Notes: generated from the sequence alone by a model not told the origin. Shown: positions 1 through 5,691, counted from the first letter of the stretch. The stretch is DNA of 7,479 nucleotides from VBDM01 sp041496705 (GCA_041496705.1 JBGQFD010000133.1:1-7479), one strand, 5' to 3'. Program-made: numbers and translations.

Positions 1-413
1 ATCGACTTGTAGGGCGCGTCGGCCTTCACGGCGCACACGTAGGGGTTCACCTCGAGCACCGAGAGCAGGGTGAAATCGTTCCACTGGTACGGTGCCTTTG
101 CATCCGTCGCCGGCAGGATCACATGCGAGGCGATGCGCGCCAGTAGCAGCGTGTAACCGTCGGCCGGCGCGTTGCGCACCGCCATGGTGCCGATCGCGCC
201 CGATGCGCCCGGCTGATTCACGACGACGATCGGCTGATTGTTCAGGTATTTCACCGCGTGCTCGGCGAGAGTGCGCGCCGCGAGATCGGCGTCGCTCCCC
301 GCGCTGAACGGTACGACGAGCGTTATCGGCTTCGAGGGGTATTGGCCATGGAGCGCGCCGGAGGCGGCGAGCAGGGTGACCAAGGCGATCGCTCGGACGA
401 ACATGTTGGCCAT
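1..413 (-). CDS. Bug/TctC-family tripartite tricarboxylate transporter solute-binding protein (5' part)
   Basis: This is the N-terminal part of an extracytoplasmic solute receptor of the Bug family, which captures organic or aromatic carboxylates in the periplasm for a TTT-type transporter or for signalling. The translation has a hydrophobic signal peptide (MFVRAIALVTLLAASGALHG), then the family hallmark YPSKPITLVVPFSAGSDAD, then NQPGASGAIGTMAVRNAPADGYTLL, all very typical of Bug receptors. The gene runs off the left edge, so the C-terminal half is missing. The start is uncertain: ATG at 413 and ATG at 404 are in frame and neither has a clean Shine-Dalgarno; the leader just before 413 is pyrimidine-rich (CCTCCACCACC), and the 404 start has a weak GGGATGG. 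The gene lies downstream of the LysR gene on the same strand, a common arrangement. The ligand cannot be predicted from this part. Confidence 0.9.
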   Translation of the reverse strand, partial: MANMFVRAIALVTLLAASGALHGQYPSKPITLVVPFSAGSDADLAARTLAEHAVKYLNNQPIVVVNQPGASGAIGTMAVRNAPADGYTLLLARIASHVILPATDAKAPYQWNDFTLLSVLEVNPYVCAVKADAPYKS

Positions 414-420
414 CCCAAGG

Positions 421-521
421 TGGTGGAGGCGGCGGCTAACGAAAACTTCGCCTAACCCATTGTTCAAGCCCAGGAACTCGAAGGAGAAAAAACCTAGTTG
501 CCCCCGTAGTTGCCCCGCGAT
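421..521 (+). repeat. ~100-bp dispersed repeat, copy 1
   Basis: This 101-nt block matches 3575-3674 in direct orientation. The outer 25 nt at each end are identical in both copies (421-445 with 3575-3599; 497-521 with 3650-3674). The core is related but diverged, keeping CCTAACC-ATTGTT and an AGGA-A-rich stretch. The right end is itself two imperfect 12-nt units (GTTGCCCCCGTA, GTTGCCCCGCGA). It sits just upstream of the Bug receptor gene. I see no terminal inverted repeats or transposase. The function is unknown; a shared leader of paralogous genes or a remnant of a recombination site are both possible. Confidence 0.8.
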
Positions 522-562
522 CCTTTTCGATTCTTGGCTAACGCTCCCTTTCCCGCCCCCAT
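494..562 (-). CDS. possible 22-residue peptide ORF overlapping repeat copy 1
   Basis: A short minus-strand ORF starts at ATG 562-560, three nucleotides after a perfect AGGAGG (571-566), and stops at TAG 496-494. The peptide is basic and Gly-rich, begins MGAGKGALAKNRKG and ends SRGNYGGN. Its last residues are encoded by the right conserved block of the repeat. At the second repeat copy the same frame is open through SRGNYGGN but there reads on for 11 more codons. The strong Shine-Dalgarno is the main argument for translation; the spacing of 3 nt is short. It could be a leader peptide for the Bug gene downstream, or chance. I do not recognise the peptide. Confidence 0.3.
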   Translation of the reverse strand: MGAGKGALAKNRKGSRGNYGGN

Positions 563-619
563 GATCCTCCTGAGCAGGGGCTTGCGGCCCCGATAATGCC
601 GCGGCGGGTGCGCACGGCT

Positions 620-1561
620 TCAGTCGTCCCCGTTCGTTTTCCACTCGTCGGATTTCTGGTTGAACAGCTCGGACACGAGCTTGCGCAGCCACTGGTTTCG
701 CGGGTCGTGGTGGGCCTTGCGATGCCAGTGCTGCTTGAGCACGATGCGCGGCGCATCGGGGAAGGGCGGCAGCGCCGTCCTGATGTTGGCCCACGCGCCC
801 GAGAAGTACATGCCGATCGCGTGCGGGACGGTGGCGACGAAGTCGGACTTGCTGATGATCGCCGGCAGCGACATGAAGTGCGGCGTTACAAGCACGACGT
901 CCGGATGGATTTTGTTCCTGACGAGAAAACGCTCGACGATCTCCTGGCTGCGGCCAGCCGCGTGCACCACTACGTGCTTCAGCCCGAGATACTGCTTGAG
1001 GGACAGTCGCTTGCTCGCAACCGGATGATCCACGCGCAGCAGACAGCAGAAATGATGTGAGAAGAGGCGCTGCTGGAAGAAATTGCTCTTCTCGAGGTCC
1101 GGAAAATAGCCGACCGCGATATCGATCTCTCCGGTCTCGAGACCCTCGCGTAGCCCGCTCGGCGGCGGCGTGACGGAGCGAACTGACGCGAGGGGCGCGA
1201 GGCTCCGCAGGCACGCGAGGATCCTCGGCAGGAACACCATCTCGCCCACATCCGAGAGCGCAAAGGTGAAAGTCACGTTGGCGGTGGCCGGATCGAAGGC
1301 GAGCCCCGAGAGCACGTCGCGCTCCACGCGCGACAGAACGTCGCGTGCCGGCGCGATCAGCGCCTGGGCCCGCGGCGTGGGCTCCATGCCGCGCGCGGTG
1401 CGGATGAACAGGGGATCGTCGAACGCCTTGCGCAGTCGCGCCAGCGCGGCGCTCACCGCAGGCTGGCTCATGCCGAGCCGCGTCGCGGTTCGGCTCACGT
1501 GGCGCTCCTCGTACAACGCTACTGCAATCGGCAGCAGGTTGAGATCGAGCCGATGGTTCAT
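620..1561 (-). CDS. LysR-family transcriptional regulator
   Basis: This is a full-length LysR-type regulator of 313 residues, the usual family length. The N-terminal winged helix-turn-helix spans about residues 5-65 and contains the typical recognition-helix region MSQPAVSAALARLRKAFDDPLF, followed by PTPRAQAL and the linker helix. The rest is the two-lobed ligand-binding domain, with GEIDIAVGYF and a VATVPHAIG segment. The HTH and the C-terminal WHRKAHHDPRNQWLR pattern resemble NahR/DntR/LinR-like regulators that sense aromatic compounds; this subgroup call is a judgement from memory. The start at 1561 has GAGAGG five nucleotides upstream. The gene is divergent from the esterase at 1696, so it probably controls that gene and itself. 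It ends 206 bp before the Bug receptor on the same strand. Confidence 0.93.
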   Translation of the reverse strand: MNHRLDLNLLPIAVALYEERHVSRTATRLGMSQPAVSAALARLRKAFDDPLFIRTARGMEPTPRAQALIAPARDVLSRVERDVLSGLAFDPATANVTFTFALSDVGEMVFLPRILACLRSLAPLASVRSVTPPPSGLREGLETGEIDIAVGYFPDLEKSNFFQQRLFSHHFCCLLRVDHPVASKRLSLKQYLGLKHVVVHAAGRSQEIVERFLVRNKIHPDVVLVTPHFMSLPAIISKSDFVATVPHAIGMYFSGAWANIRTALPPFPDAPRIVLKQHWHRKAHHDPRNQWLRKLVSELFNQKSDEWKTNGDD

Positions 1562-1573
1562 TGGCGCCTCTCA

Positions 1574-1590
1574 TTTTCTCGATCTGAAAA
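1574..1590. promoter_or_regulatory. candidate LysR-type operator in the divergent intergenic region
   Basis: The 134-bp gap between the LysR start (1561) and the esterase start (1696) is AT-richer than its flanks. It holds the palindrome TTTTC-N7-GAAAA, which contains a symmetric T-N11-A core as expected for LysR-type sites. It lies 13 nt upstream of the LysR start codon, a position that suits autorepression. I could not place a convincing -35/-10 pair for either gene; the AT-rich stretch 1593-1620 is the likely core-promoter region. Confidence 0.35.
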
Positions 1591-1695
1591 ACGAATATCT
1601 ATTATTTGCGGAATTCTATTGCATTATGGAACAGCTGTGCTACCGTTTCGCAGGGCATCAATCCGACTCACGTTTCGCTACAGTCAGGAGGGACT

Positions 1696-3435
1696 ATGCG
1701 AAAGCCTGCACGTTTTTCTTTGATTCCGATTCTGCTTGGTTCCGCTGTGTTCGCAGCACCCGCATCGGCGCACACGCCGCCGCCGCCCGTGAGCTGCGCC
1801 GAGCTCGCCACCGATCCGGCCAACGGCCTCGCGGGCAACCCGGACGTGAAATCCGTGAACAGCCAGATCATCACGGCGGCCGGAGTGAACGTGGCGTATT
1901 GCCAGGTCAACATTCTGTTCGGCACCAATGCCAACCAGAACATCAACATCCGCGTCGGCCTGCCGCTCAACGCGAGGGACGGCGGCACCGGCGGCGTGCA
2001 AGGCGCCTGGAACGGCAGGACGCAAGGCATTGGCGGCGGCGGCTGCTCGGGAAGCCTGGCCGTCAACGCTCCGGTGAACACGGGCTACGTGGGCTCTGGG
2101 AATGATCTGGGCCACGCGGGTGGCAACTGCGAACCCGGCGTGAACGCCGACGGCACCTACAACCTGCAGTTCATCAACGACTTCATCCGCAATGGCATCA
2201 AGGAGCAAGTCCTCTTCTCGAAAGCGGTCGCCGCCCGATACTACGGACAGAAGCCCGCCTACAACTACTGGAACGGCTGCTCGACGGGCGGGCGCCAGGG
2301 CTACCTGCTCGCGCAGGAGCTGCCCAAGGAGCTCGACGGCATCCTGGCGAACGCTCCCGCGATCTACTGGACGCGGTTCCAGACCGCGCAGATGTGGGGC
2401 CAGATCGCCATGAAGGACCTGGTCGGGGCTACTGTCTCCTCGGCCAAGCTCGACCAGGCGGCCGCCTCAGCGGTCGCGGCCTGCGACGCCGCGGACGGCG
2501 TCACCGACGGCGTCATCGACGATCCGCGCACGTGCAAGTTCAGCGCGACCGCGAACATCTGCGGCGTACCGGGCGCCCCGGCAACGAACTGCCTCACGCC
2601 GCAGGAAGCGGCGGCGATCGACAAGATCTGGGACGGACCGCGTAATGCCGACGGCAACAAGATCTGGTTCGGCCTGGATCGCGGGACGCCGCAAGATGGC
2701 TTTGGCCTGAACGGCACGCCGCCGTTCGCGCTCGGCGTCACGCAGTTTCACTGGAACGAGCACGACCTGCTGTTCGACTGGAGGAACGTGAGCGAAGCCG
2801 GCTATGCGCAGGTGGCGCAGGACGGATCGAGAAACATCGCCGATGTCACCGACACCTTCGGCCATCTCGACAGCTTCAAGCGCAACGGCGGGAAACTGCT
2901 CACCTTCGTCGGCGGAAACGACCAGCTCATCTATCCGCGAGGCGTGATCAACTACTACCGCGTGCAGGCGTCACGCCACGGGCGTCACGACGAGGCGGAC
3001 TTCGACCGGCTGCAGCGCTTCTATCGCCTGTTCCGCGCCCCGGGCGTCGGCCACTGCGGCGGCGGCAGCGGGCCGCAGCCGCAGAACCTGTTCGGCGCGC
3101 TGGTGAATTGGGTCGAGAACGGCGTCGCGCCGGAGACGATCCTCGCGACGAATGTGACGGGCGGCGTGGTCACACGCAGCCGGCCCCTCTGTCCGTATCC
3201 GCAGACGGCGATCTACAGCGGCAGCGGCAGCACCAACGACGCGGCCAACTTTCACTGCGGCGGGAACCTCGAGAAACGTCGCGTGGTCTGCGCCGACGTG
3301 CTGGTGAAATACAAGCACGAGGTGGACGGGCGGCTCGACCCCGAAGGAAGCGGAGTCGACCGCGATGCTTGCATCCGTCATCACGACCATGATCGCGACG
3401 ACGGCGACAACGACGGAGACGATCACGGGCGGTGA
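1696..3435 (+). CDS. secreted tannase/feruloyl esterase-family serine hydrolase
   Basis: This 579-residue protein should hydrolyse esters of aromatic acids (tannins, feruloyl or chlorogenate esters, or plastic-derived esters such as MHET) outside the cytoplasm. The start at 1696 is preceded by AGGAGGG and opens a clear signal peptide (MRKPARFSLIPILLGSAVFA, cleavage after ASA at about residue 25). The family's CS-D-HC active site is complete: Cys195-Ser196 in NGCSTGGRQGY, Asp409 in FVGGNDQLIYP, and His453-Cys454 in APGVGHCGGG; the two Cys normally form a disulfide joining the triad. The lid domain lies between Ser196 and Asp409 and carries the calcium-loop motif CDAADGVTDGVIDDPRTC (263-280). 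The conserved family end (LCPYPQ to NFHC) is at about residue 521. A further 58 residues follow, ending in a run rich in Asp and His (562-579), which I do not know from the family. The gene is divergent from the LysR gene and closed by a terminator. The exact substrate is not predictable. Confidence 0.92.
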   Translation: MRKPARFSLIPILLGSAVFAAPASAHTPPPPVSCAELATDPANGLAGNPDVKSVNSQIITAAGVNVAYCQVNILFGTNANQNINIRVGLPLNARDGGTGGVQGAWNGRTQGIGGGGCSGSLAVNAPVNTGYVGSGNDLGHAGGNCEPGVNADGTYNLQFINDFIRNGIKEQVLFSKAVAARYYGQKPAYNYWNGCSTGGRQGYLLAQELPKELDGILANAPAIYWTRFQTAQMWGQIAMKDLVGATVSSAKLDQAAASAVAACDAADGVTDGVIDDPRTCKFSATANICGVPGAPATNCLTPQEAAAIDKIWDGPRNADGNKIWFGLDRGTPQDGFGLNGTPPFALGVTQFHWNEHDLLFDWRNVSEAGYAQVAQDGSRNIADVTDTFGHLDSFKRNGGKLLTFVGGNDQLIYPRGVINYYRVQASRHGRHDEADFDRLQRFYRLFRAPGVGHCGGGSGPQPQNLFGALVNWVENGVAPETILATNVTGGVVTRSRPLCPYPQTAIYSGSGSTNDAANFHCGGNLEKRRVVCADVLVKYKHEVDGRLDPEGSGVDRDACIRHHDHDRDDGDNDGDDHGR

Positions 3436-3461
3436 AGGACACCGGCCGAGTAACCCCAAAG

Positions 3462-3486
3462 CCCCGGGCATTCCGGGGTTTTTTTT
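3462..3486 (+). terminator. intrinsic terminator of the esterase gene
   Basis: A six-pair GC stem CCCCGG / CCGGGG with loop GCATT (3462-3478) is followed at once by eight T residues (3479-3486). The A/G run before the stem can pair with the T-tract and extend the hairpin. It begins 26 nt after the esterase stop codon. Confidence 0.9.
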
Positions 3487-3491
3487 GGCCT

Positions 3492-3575
3492 TCAGTCGGC
3501 CTTGATGCCGGCCTCCTTGAGGGCGATCTCAGGCATCTCGGTGGATGGCTCTGGACAGCTTTGGATCGGGTTCAT
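3492..3575 (-). pseudogene. probable C-terminal stub of a second Bug/TctC-family receptor
   Basis: A minus-strand frame ends in EMPEIALKEAGIKAD followed by TGA (3494-3492). Endings of the KEAGIKAD kind, with a helix and a final acidic residue, are typical of Bug-family receptors. Only about 15 residues look authentic; the frame continues upstream to an ATG at 3575-3573 that lies exactly at the edge of repeat copy 2, with no Shine-Dalgarno. The simplest reading is a paralogue of the left-edge receptor that lost nearly all of its coding region, leaving its upstream repeat joined to its 3' end. The match is short, so the assignment is tentative. Confidence 0.4.
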
Positions 3576-3674
3576 GGTGGAGGCGGCGGCTAACGAAAAG
3601 TGTTCCTAACCAATTGTTAAACAAAAAAAAGTGTCAGGAAAAAAAGCCGGTTGCCCCCGTAGTTGCCCCGCGAT
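3575..3674 (+). repeat. ~100-bp dispersed repeat, copy 2
   Basis: This 100-nt block is the partner of 421-521, in the same orientation, with identical 25-nt ends and a diverged core that is more A-rich (a run of eight A at 3623-3630). As in copy 1, its left edge abuts what appears to be Bug-receptor sequence on the minus strand. The two copies bracket the LysR-esterase module as direct repeats about 3.15 kb apart. The core includes TAACCAATTGTTA, a near-palindrome around CAATTG. Confidence 0.8.
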
Positions 3675-3736
3675 GGCTTCGGGTCAGCCGCATTCGTGCG
3701 GAACATGAACTTGATCACGCGCCGGCGCCGCGCCCA

Positions 3737-3880
3737 TACGGTCCCTCGCTCTCCTTCCCGATCGTGCGGCTCGACGGCTGCACGCAATGCAAGCGCTGCA
3801 TAGTCGAGTGCCCGTTCGGCGCCATCGACGAGGACGAGAAGCGCTACCCGGTGGTCAACGAGAGCCGCTGCCGGCGCGCC
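3737..3880 (+). pseudogene. truncated ferredoxin-like [4Fe-4S] fragment (HdrA/QmoB-like)
   Basis: A plus-strand frame reads PSLSFPIVRLDGCTQCKRC and continues IVECPFGAIDEDEKRYPVV. This gives a perfect CxxCxxCxxxCP cluster motif (Cys codons at 3779, 3788, 3797 and 3809). A second cluster begins at NESRCRR (Cys codon 3869) but stops matching at the next expected Cys, where Ala and unrelated residues follow. The sequence resembles two-cluster ferredoxin domains of heterodisulfide reductase A, QmoB and related electron-transfer proteins; that family link is from memory. No start codon or ribosome site fits on the 5' side, and the 3' side is broken inside cluster two, so this is a remnant and not a working gene. 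The stretch after the break (to the stop at 3986 in another frame) shows no domain that I recognise. Confidence 0.6.
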
Positions 3881-3986
3881 GACTCATACCAAAATGAAAC
3901 GGTCCGGATCCTGCGCGCGTTTCGAGCCCAATGCCGACGGCCGCATCGTCATGCCGCCGCCCGATATCGCGCCGTCCTGCAGCTGA

Positions 3987-4184
3987 TCAGGATCTGCGCT
4001 GCAACGACCACGAGCAATCGTGGCACTGATCGAGGCCAGGGCATCTCCCTTGCCTGCGTGCATGGCAGTACTCTCGTTCGCTCGCGAATCCCAGCAACCA
4101 CGCGAGGAACGAAGGTCTGCTGTAGTCGACCACAATCGGCGTCGCCCAGCCCGGCTGGTAGCGGAAATCTTTGTCCGTGATCAT
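3987..4184 (-). CDS. hypothetical short ORF behind an FNR-type promoter, possibly a gene remnant
   Basis: This 65-residue minus-strand ORF starts at ATG 4184, nine nucleotides after an AAAGGA ribosome site. The first ~40 residues look like genuine protein (MITDKDFRYQPGWATPIVVD, then YSRPSFLAWLLGF), while the last ~25 are Arg- and Cys-rich and look like out-of-frame sequence, so the gene may be cut or frameshifted near 4050. It has no recognised family. The upstream promoter (FNR box 4240-4253, -10 at 4213-4218) points straight at it, which supports real expression of at least the N-terminal part. There is no signal peptide. It may be an intact small protein or the 5' stub of a larger oxygen-regulated gene lost with the neighbouring fragments. 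Confidence 0.4.
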   Translation of the reverse strand: MITDKDFRYQPGWATPIVVDYSRPSFLAWLLGFASEREYCHARRQGRCPGLDQCHDCSWSLQRRS

Positions 4185-4212
4185 AGATCGGTTTCCTTTG
4201 GTTGGCCGCCTC

Positions 4213-4253
4213 AAGTTAGCGCGCGGCACCGACTTTCCTTTGATTTGGATCAA
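4213..4253 (-). promoter_or_regulatory. FNR/Anr-type box with class II-spaced promoter
   Basis: TTGATTTGGATCAA at 4240-4253 is a perfect TTGAT-N4-ATCAA site, the consensus for FNR, Anr and Dnr regulators that respond to low oxygen or nitric oxide. On the minus strand a -10-like TAACTT lies at 4218-4213. The centre-to-centre distance is 31 bp, which is the class II geometry in which the activator is centred at -41.5. The start would be near 4205, giving a leader of about 21 nt that includes the AAAGGA site of the ORF starting at 4184. No similar arrangement exists on the plus strand; the soxC start is 167 bp away. Confidence 0.7.
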
Positions 4254-4265
4254 GACGACGCGGAA

Positions 4266-4328
4266 AATGTTGTGCTGGGTTGAAATGCCATAGGTGCGGC
4301 GCACAATGTTTCGCGCGGAAACCGCGCG
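4266..4328. other. cluster of inverted repeats upstream of soxC
   Basis: Three nested palindromes lie between the FNR box and the soxC promoter. AATGTTGTGC (4266-4275) and GCACAATGTT (4301-4310) match as an 8-of-10 inverted repeat. GTGC-GGC-GCAC occupies 4294-4304. CGCGCGG-AAA-CCGCGCG (4312-4328) is a perfect seven-pair hairpin. None is followed by a T-tract, so these are not typical terminators. They could be operator sites or simply structured intergenic DNA. Confidence 0.4.
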
Positions 4329-4364
4329 GGGCCATCTTTGCCAAAATGAAACGATCGGGGTTTC

Positions 4365-4393
4365 TTGCTCGCGCGGCAGCTTACGCGCATACT
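4365..4393 (+). promoter_or_regulatory. candidate sigma-70-type promoter for soxCD
   Basis: TTGCTC (4365-4370) and CATACT (4388-4393) are separated by exactly 17 bp. The -35 matches three and the -10 four of six consensus positions. It leaves a leader of about 20 nt containing GAGGAGGA (4409-4416) in front of the soxC ATG. This is a sequence-based guess. Confidence 0.35.
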
Positions 4394-4419
4394 AAATTTT
4401 CCGCACGCGAGGAGGACTC

Positions 4420-5691
4420 ATGCCGAATAAGCCCGAGTTCGATAGCGCAGTTCGCAGCCGAAGAAACTTCCTCCGCCACACCGCAGCACTCACCGGAGGC
4501 GCGCTCGCCGCGGGCGGCGCGGCGAGCGCCGCGCCATTGCCGATACCGTCGACCAACCGGGAAGCTGGTCGTGTGATTGATGAGACCGCGTACGGCATGC
4601 CCTCGAAGTACGAGTCGCATGTCGCACGCCGCCGCACCGACGTCTTGAAAAACCGGCAGAACCTGTCGGACTGGAGCATGACGCCGCTCCAGTACCAGCC
4701 CGGAATCATGACGCCGAACGGCGTCATTTTCGAGCGCCATCACGCCGGCACGCCCGACATCGATCCGAAGACGCATCGCCTCGCGATCCACGGCATGGTG
4801 AAGCAGCCGCTGACGTTCACCATGGACGATCTCGTACGCTACCCGTCGGTCTCGCGCTTCCATTTCCACGAGTGCTCGGGCAACGGCCTGACGGACTGGC
4901 TGAAGCCCGCCTCGACGACGGTGCAGCAGACGCACGGGCTGCTCTCCGGCGTGCTGTGGACCGGCGTGCTTGCCTCGACGCTGCTGGAGGAGGCGGGCAT
5001 CGATCCGCGCGGCAAATGGGCGCTGTTCGAGGGCGCCGACGGCTCGGCGCACACGCGCTCGATCCCGATGGAGAAGGTCCTGGACGACACCCTGATCGCG
5101 TATGCGATGAACGGCGAGGCGCTGCGTCCCGAAAATGGCTACCCGGTGAGGGCGGTCGCCCCCGGCTGGGAAGGCAACGTCAGCGTGAAGTGGCTGCGGC
5201 GCATCAAGGTCGGAGACCAGCCCTGGCATTTCCGCAGCGAAACCGCGCGCTACACCGATCCGATGCCCGAAGGCAAGTGGCGGCAGTTCAGCATGGTGAT
5301 GGAATGCAAGTCCGTCATTACGTCGCCATCGGGCGGCCAGCAGCTCAAGGGCCCGGGTTTCCACGAGATCACCGGGCTCGCCTGGTCGGGCGCGGGCAAG
5401 ATCCGCGCGGTCGACGTGTCGGTCGACGGCGGCAAGAACTGGCGCGAGGCAATGCTCGAAGAGCCGATCATGGACAAGTGCCTGACGCGGTTCAAGGTCG
5501 GCTGGAACTGGGACGGCGGTACCGCGGTGCTGATGAGCCGCGCCGTCGACAGCACGGGCTACGTGCAGCCCAGCGTGCAGGACATCCAGAAGGTGCGCGC
5601 GATCGTGGGCTTCGTCCAGCACCACAACGCCATTCAGCCCTGGTCGGTCAACGCGAAAGGGGAGGTGCGCAATGTCATCGGCCAAGCTTAA
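4420..5691 (+). CDS. soxC: SoxC-like sulfane/sulfite dehydrogenase molybdopterin subunit
   Basis: This 423-residue protein has the length and order of SoxC, the molybdenum subunit of sulfur dehydrogenase SoxCD in the periplasmic thiosulfate-oxidation complex. A Tat signal is clear (SRRNFLRHTAALTGGALAAG, twin Arg at 14-15), consistent with export of a folded cofactor-bearing enzyme. The oxidoreductase molybdopterin domain covers about residues 90-280 and holds FHFHECSGNG, where Cys152 is the expected molybdenum ligand. VRAVAPGWEGNVSVKWLRRI follows. The Mo-co dimerisation domain runs from about 300 to 410 (CKSVITSP, IRAVDVSVDGGKNW). The start has GAGGAGGA upstream. The cytochrome gene overlaps its 3' end by 20 nt, so the two are one operon. 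No other sox genes are visible here, so the partner could be the SoxYZ carrier encoded elsewhere or free sulfite (a SorA-like role). Confidence 0.88.
   Translation: MPNKPEFDSAVRSRRNFLRHTAALTGGALAAGGAASAAPLPIPSTNREAGRVIDETAYGMPSKYESHVARRRTDVLKNRQNLSDWSMTPLQYQPGIMTPNGVIFERHHAGTPDIDPKTHRLAIHGMVKQPLTFTMDDLVRYPSVSRFHFHECSGNGLTDWLKPASTTVQQTHGLLSGVLWTGVLASTLLEEAGIDPRGKWALFEGADGSAHTRSIPMEKVLDDTLIAYAMNGEALRPENGYPVRAVAPGWEGNVSVKWLRRIKVGDQPWHFRSETARYTDPMPEGKWRQFSMVMECKSVITSPSGGQQLKGPGFHEITGLAWSGAGKIRAVDVSVDGGKNWREAMLEEPIMDKCLTRFKVGWNWDGGTAVLMSRAVDSTGYVQPSVQDIQKVRAIVGFVQHHNAIQPWSVNAKGEVRNVIGQA

Noticed and set aside
450..470. attC-like motif: GCCTAAC followed by ATTGTTCAAGC, resembling the start of an integron recombination site, with direct repeats bracketing genes
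   Set aside because: The complementary right half expected for attC (returning GCTTGAAC...GTTAGGC-type arm) is missing in both copies, and the segment between the repeats is far larger than a normal cassette.
577..591. GGGGC-TTGCG-GCCCC hairpin downstream of the LysR gene as a terminator
   Set aside because: There is no T-tract on the minus strand after the stem and the stem has only five pairs, so it is too weak to call.
2971..3471. Long minus-strand open frame of 166 codons opposite the esterase
   Set aside because: It is a high-GC shadow of the esterase coding frame with no ribosome site, domain or plausible protein composition; similar long antisense frames opposite soxC, soxD and the Rieske gene were dropped for the same reason.
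3889..3901. 13-nt exact match CCAAAATGAAACG at 3889-3901 and 4340-4352, each opening a frame starting MKRSG
   Set aside because: A 13-mer match is not rare by chance in a window of this size, similarity fades right after it, and neither ATG has a Shine-Dalgarno.
4008..4023. CCACGA-GCAA-TCGTGG hairpin with a GNRA-like tetraloop, considered as a small RNA or terminator element
   Set aside because: Only six pairs, no T-tract, and no flanking promoter on the plus strand; it may simply be chance inside the degenerate region.
3884..4135. 83-codon minus-strand frame overlapping the 65-residue ORF
   Set aside because: No Shine-Dalgarno at its start, no recognisable domain, and it runs antisense into the ferredoxin fragment region; it could hold the frameshifted continuation of the 3987-4184 ORF but nothing supports that.
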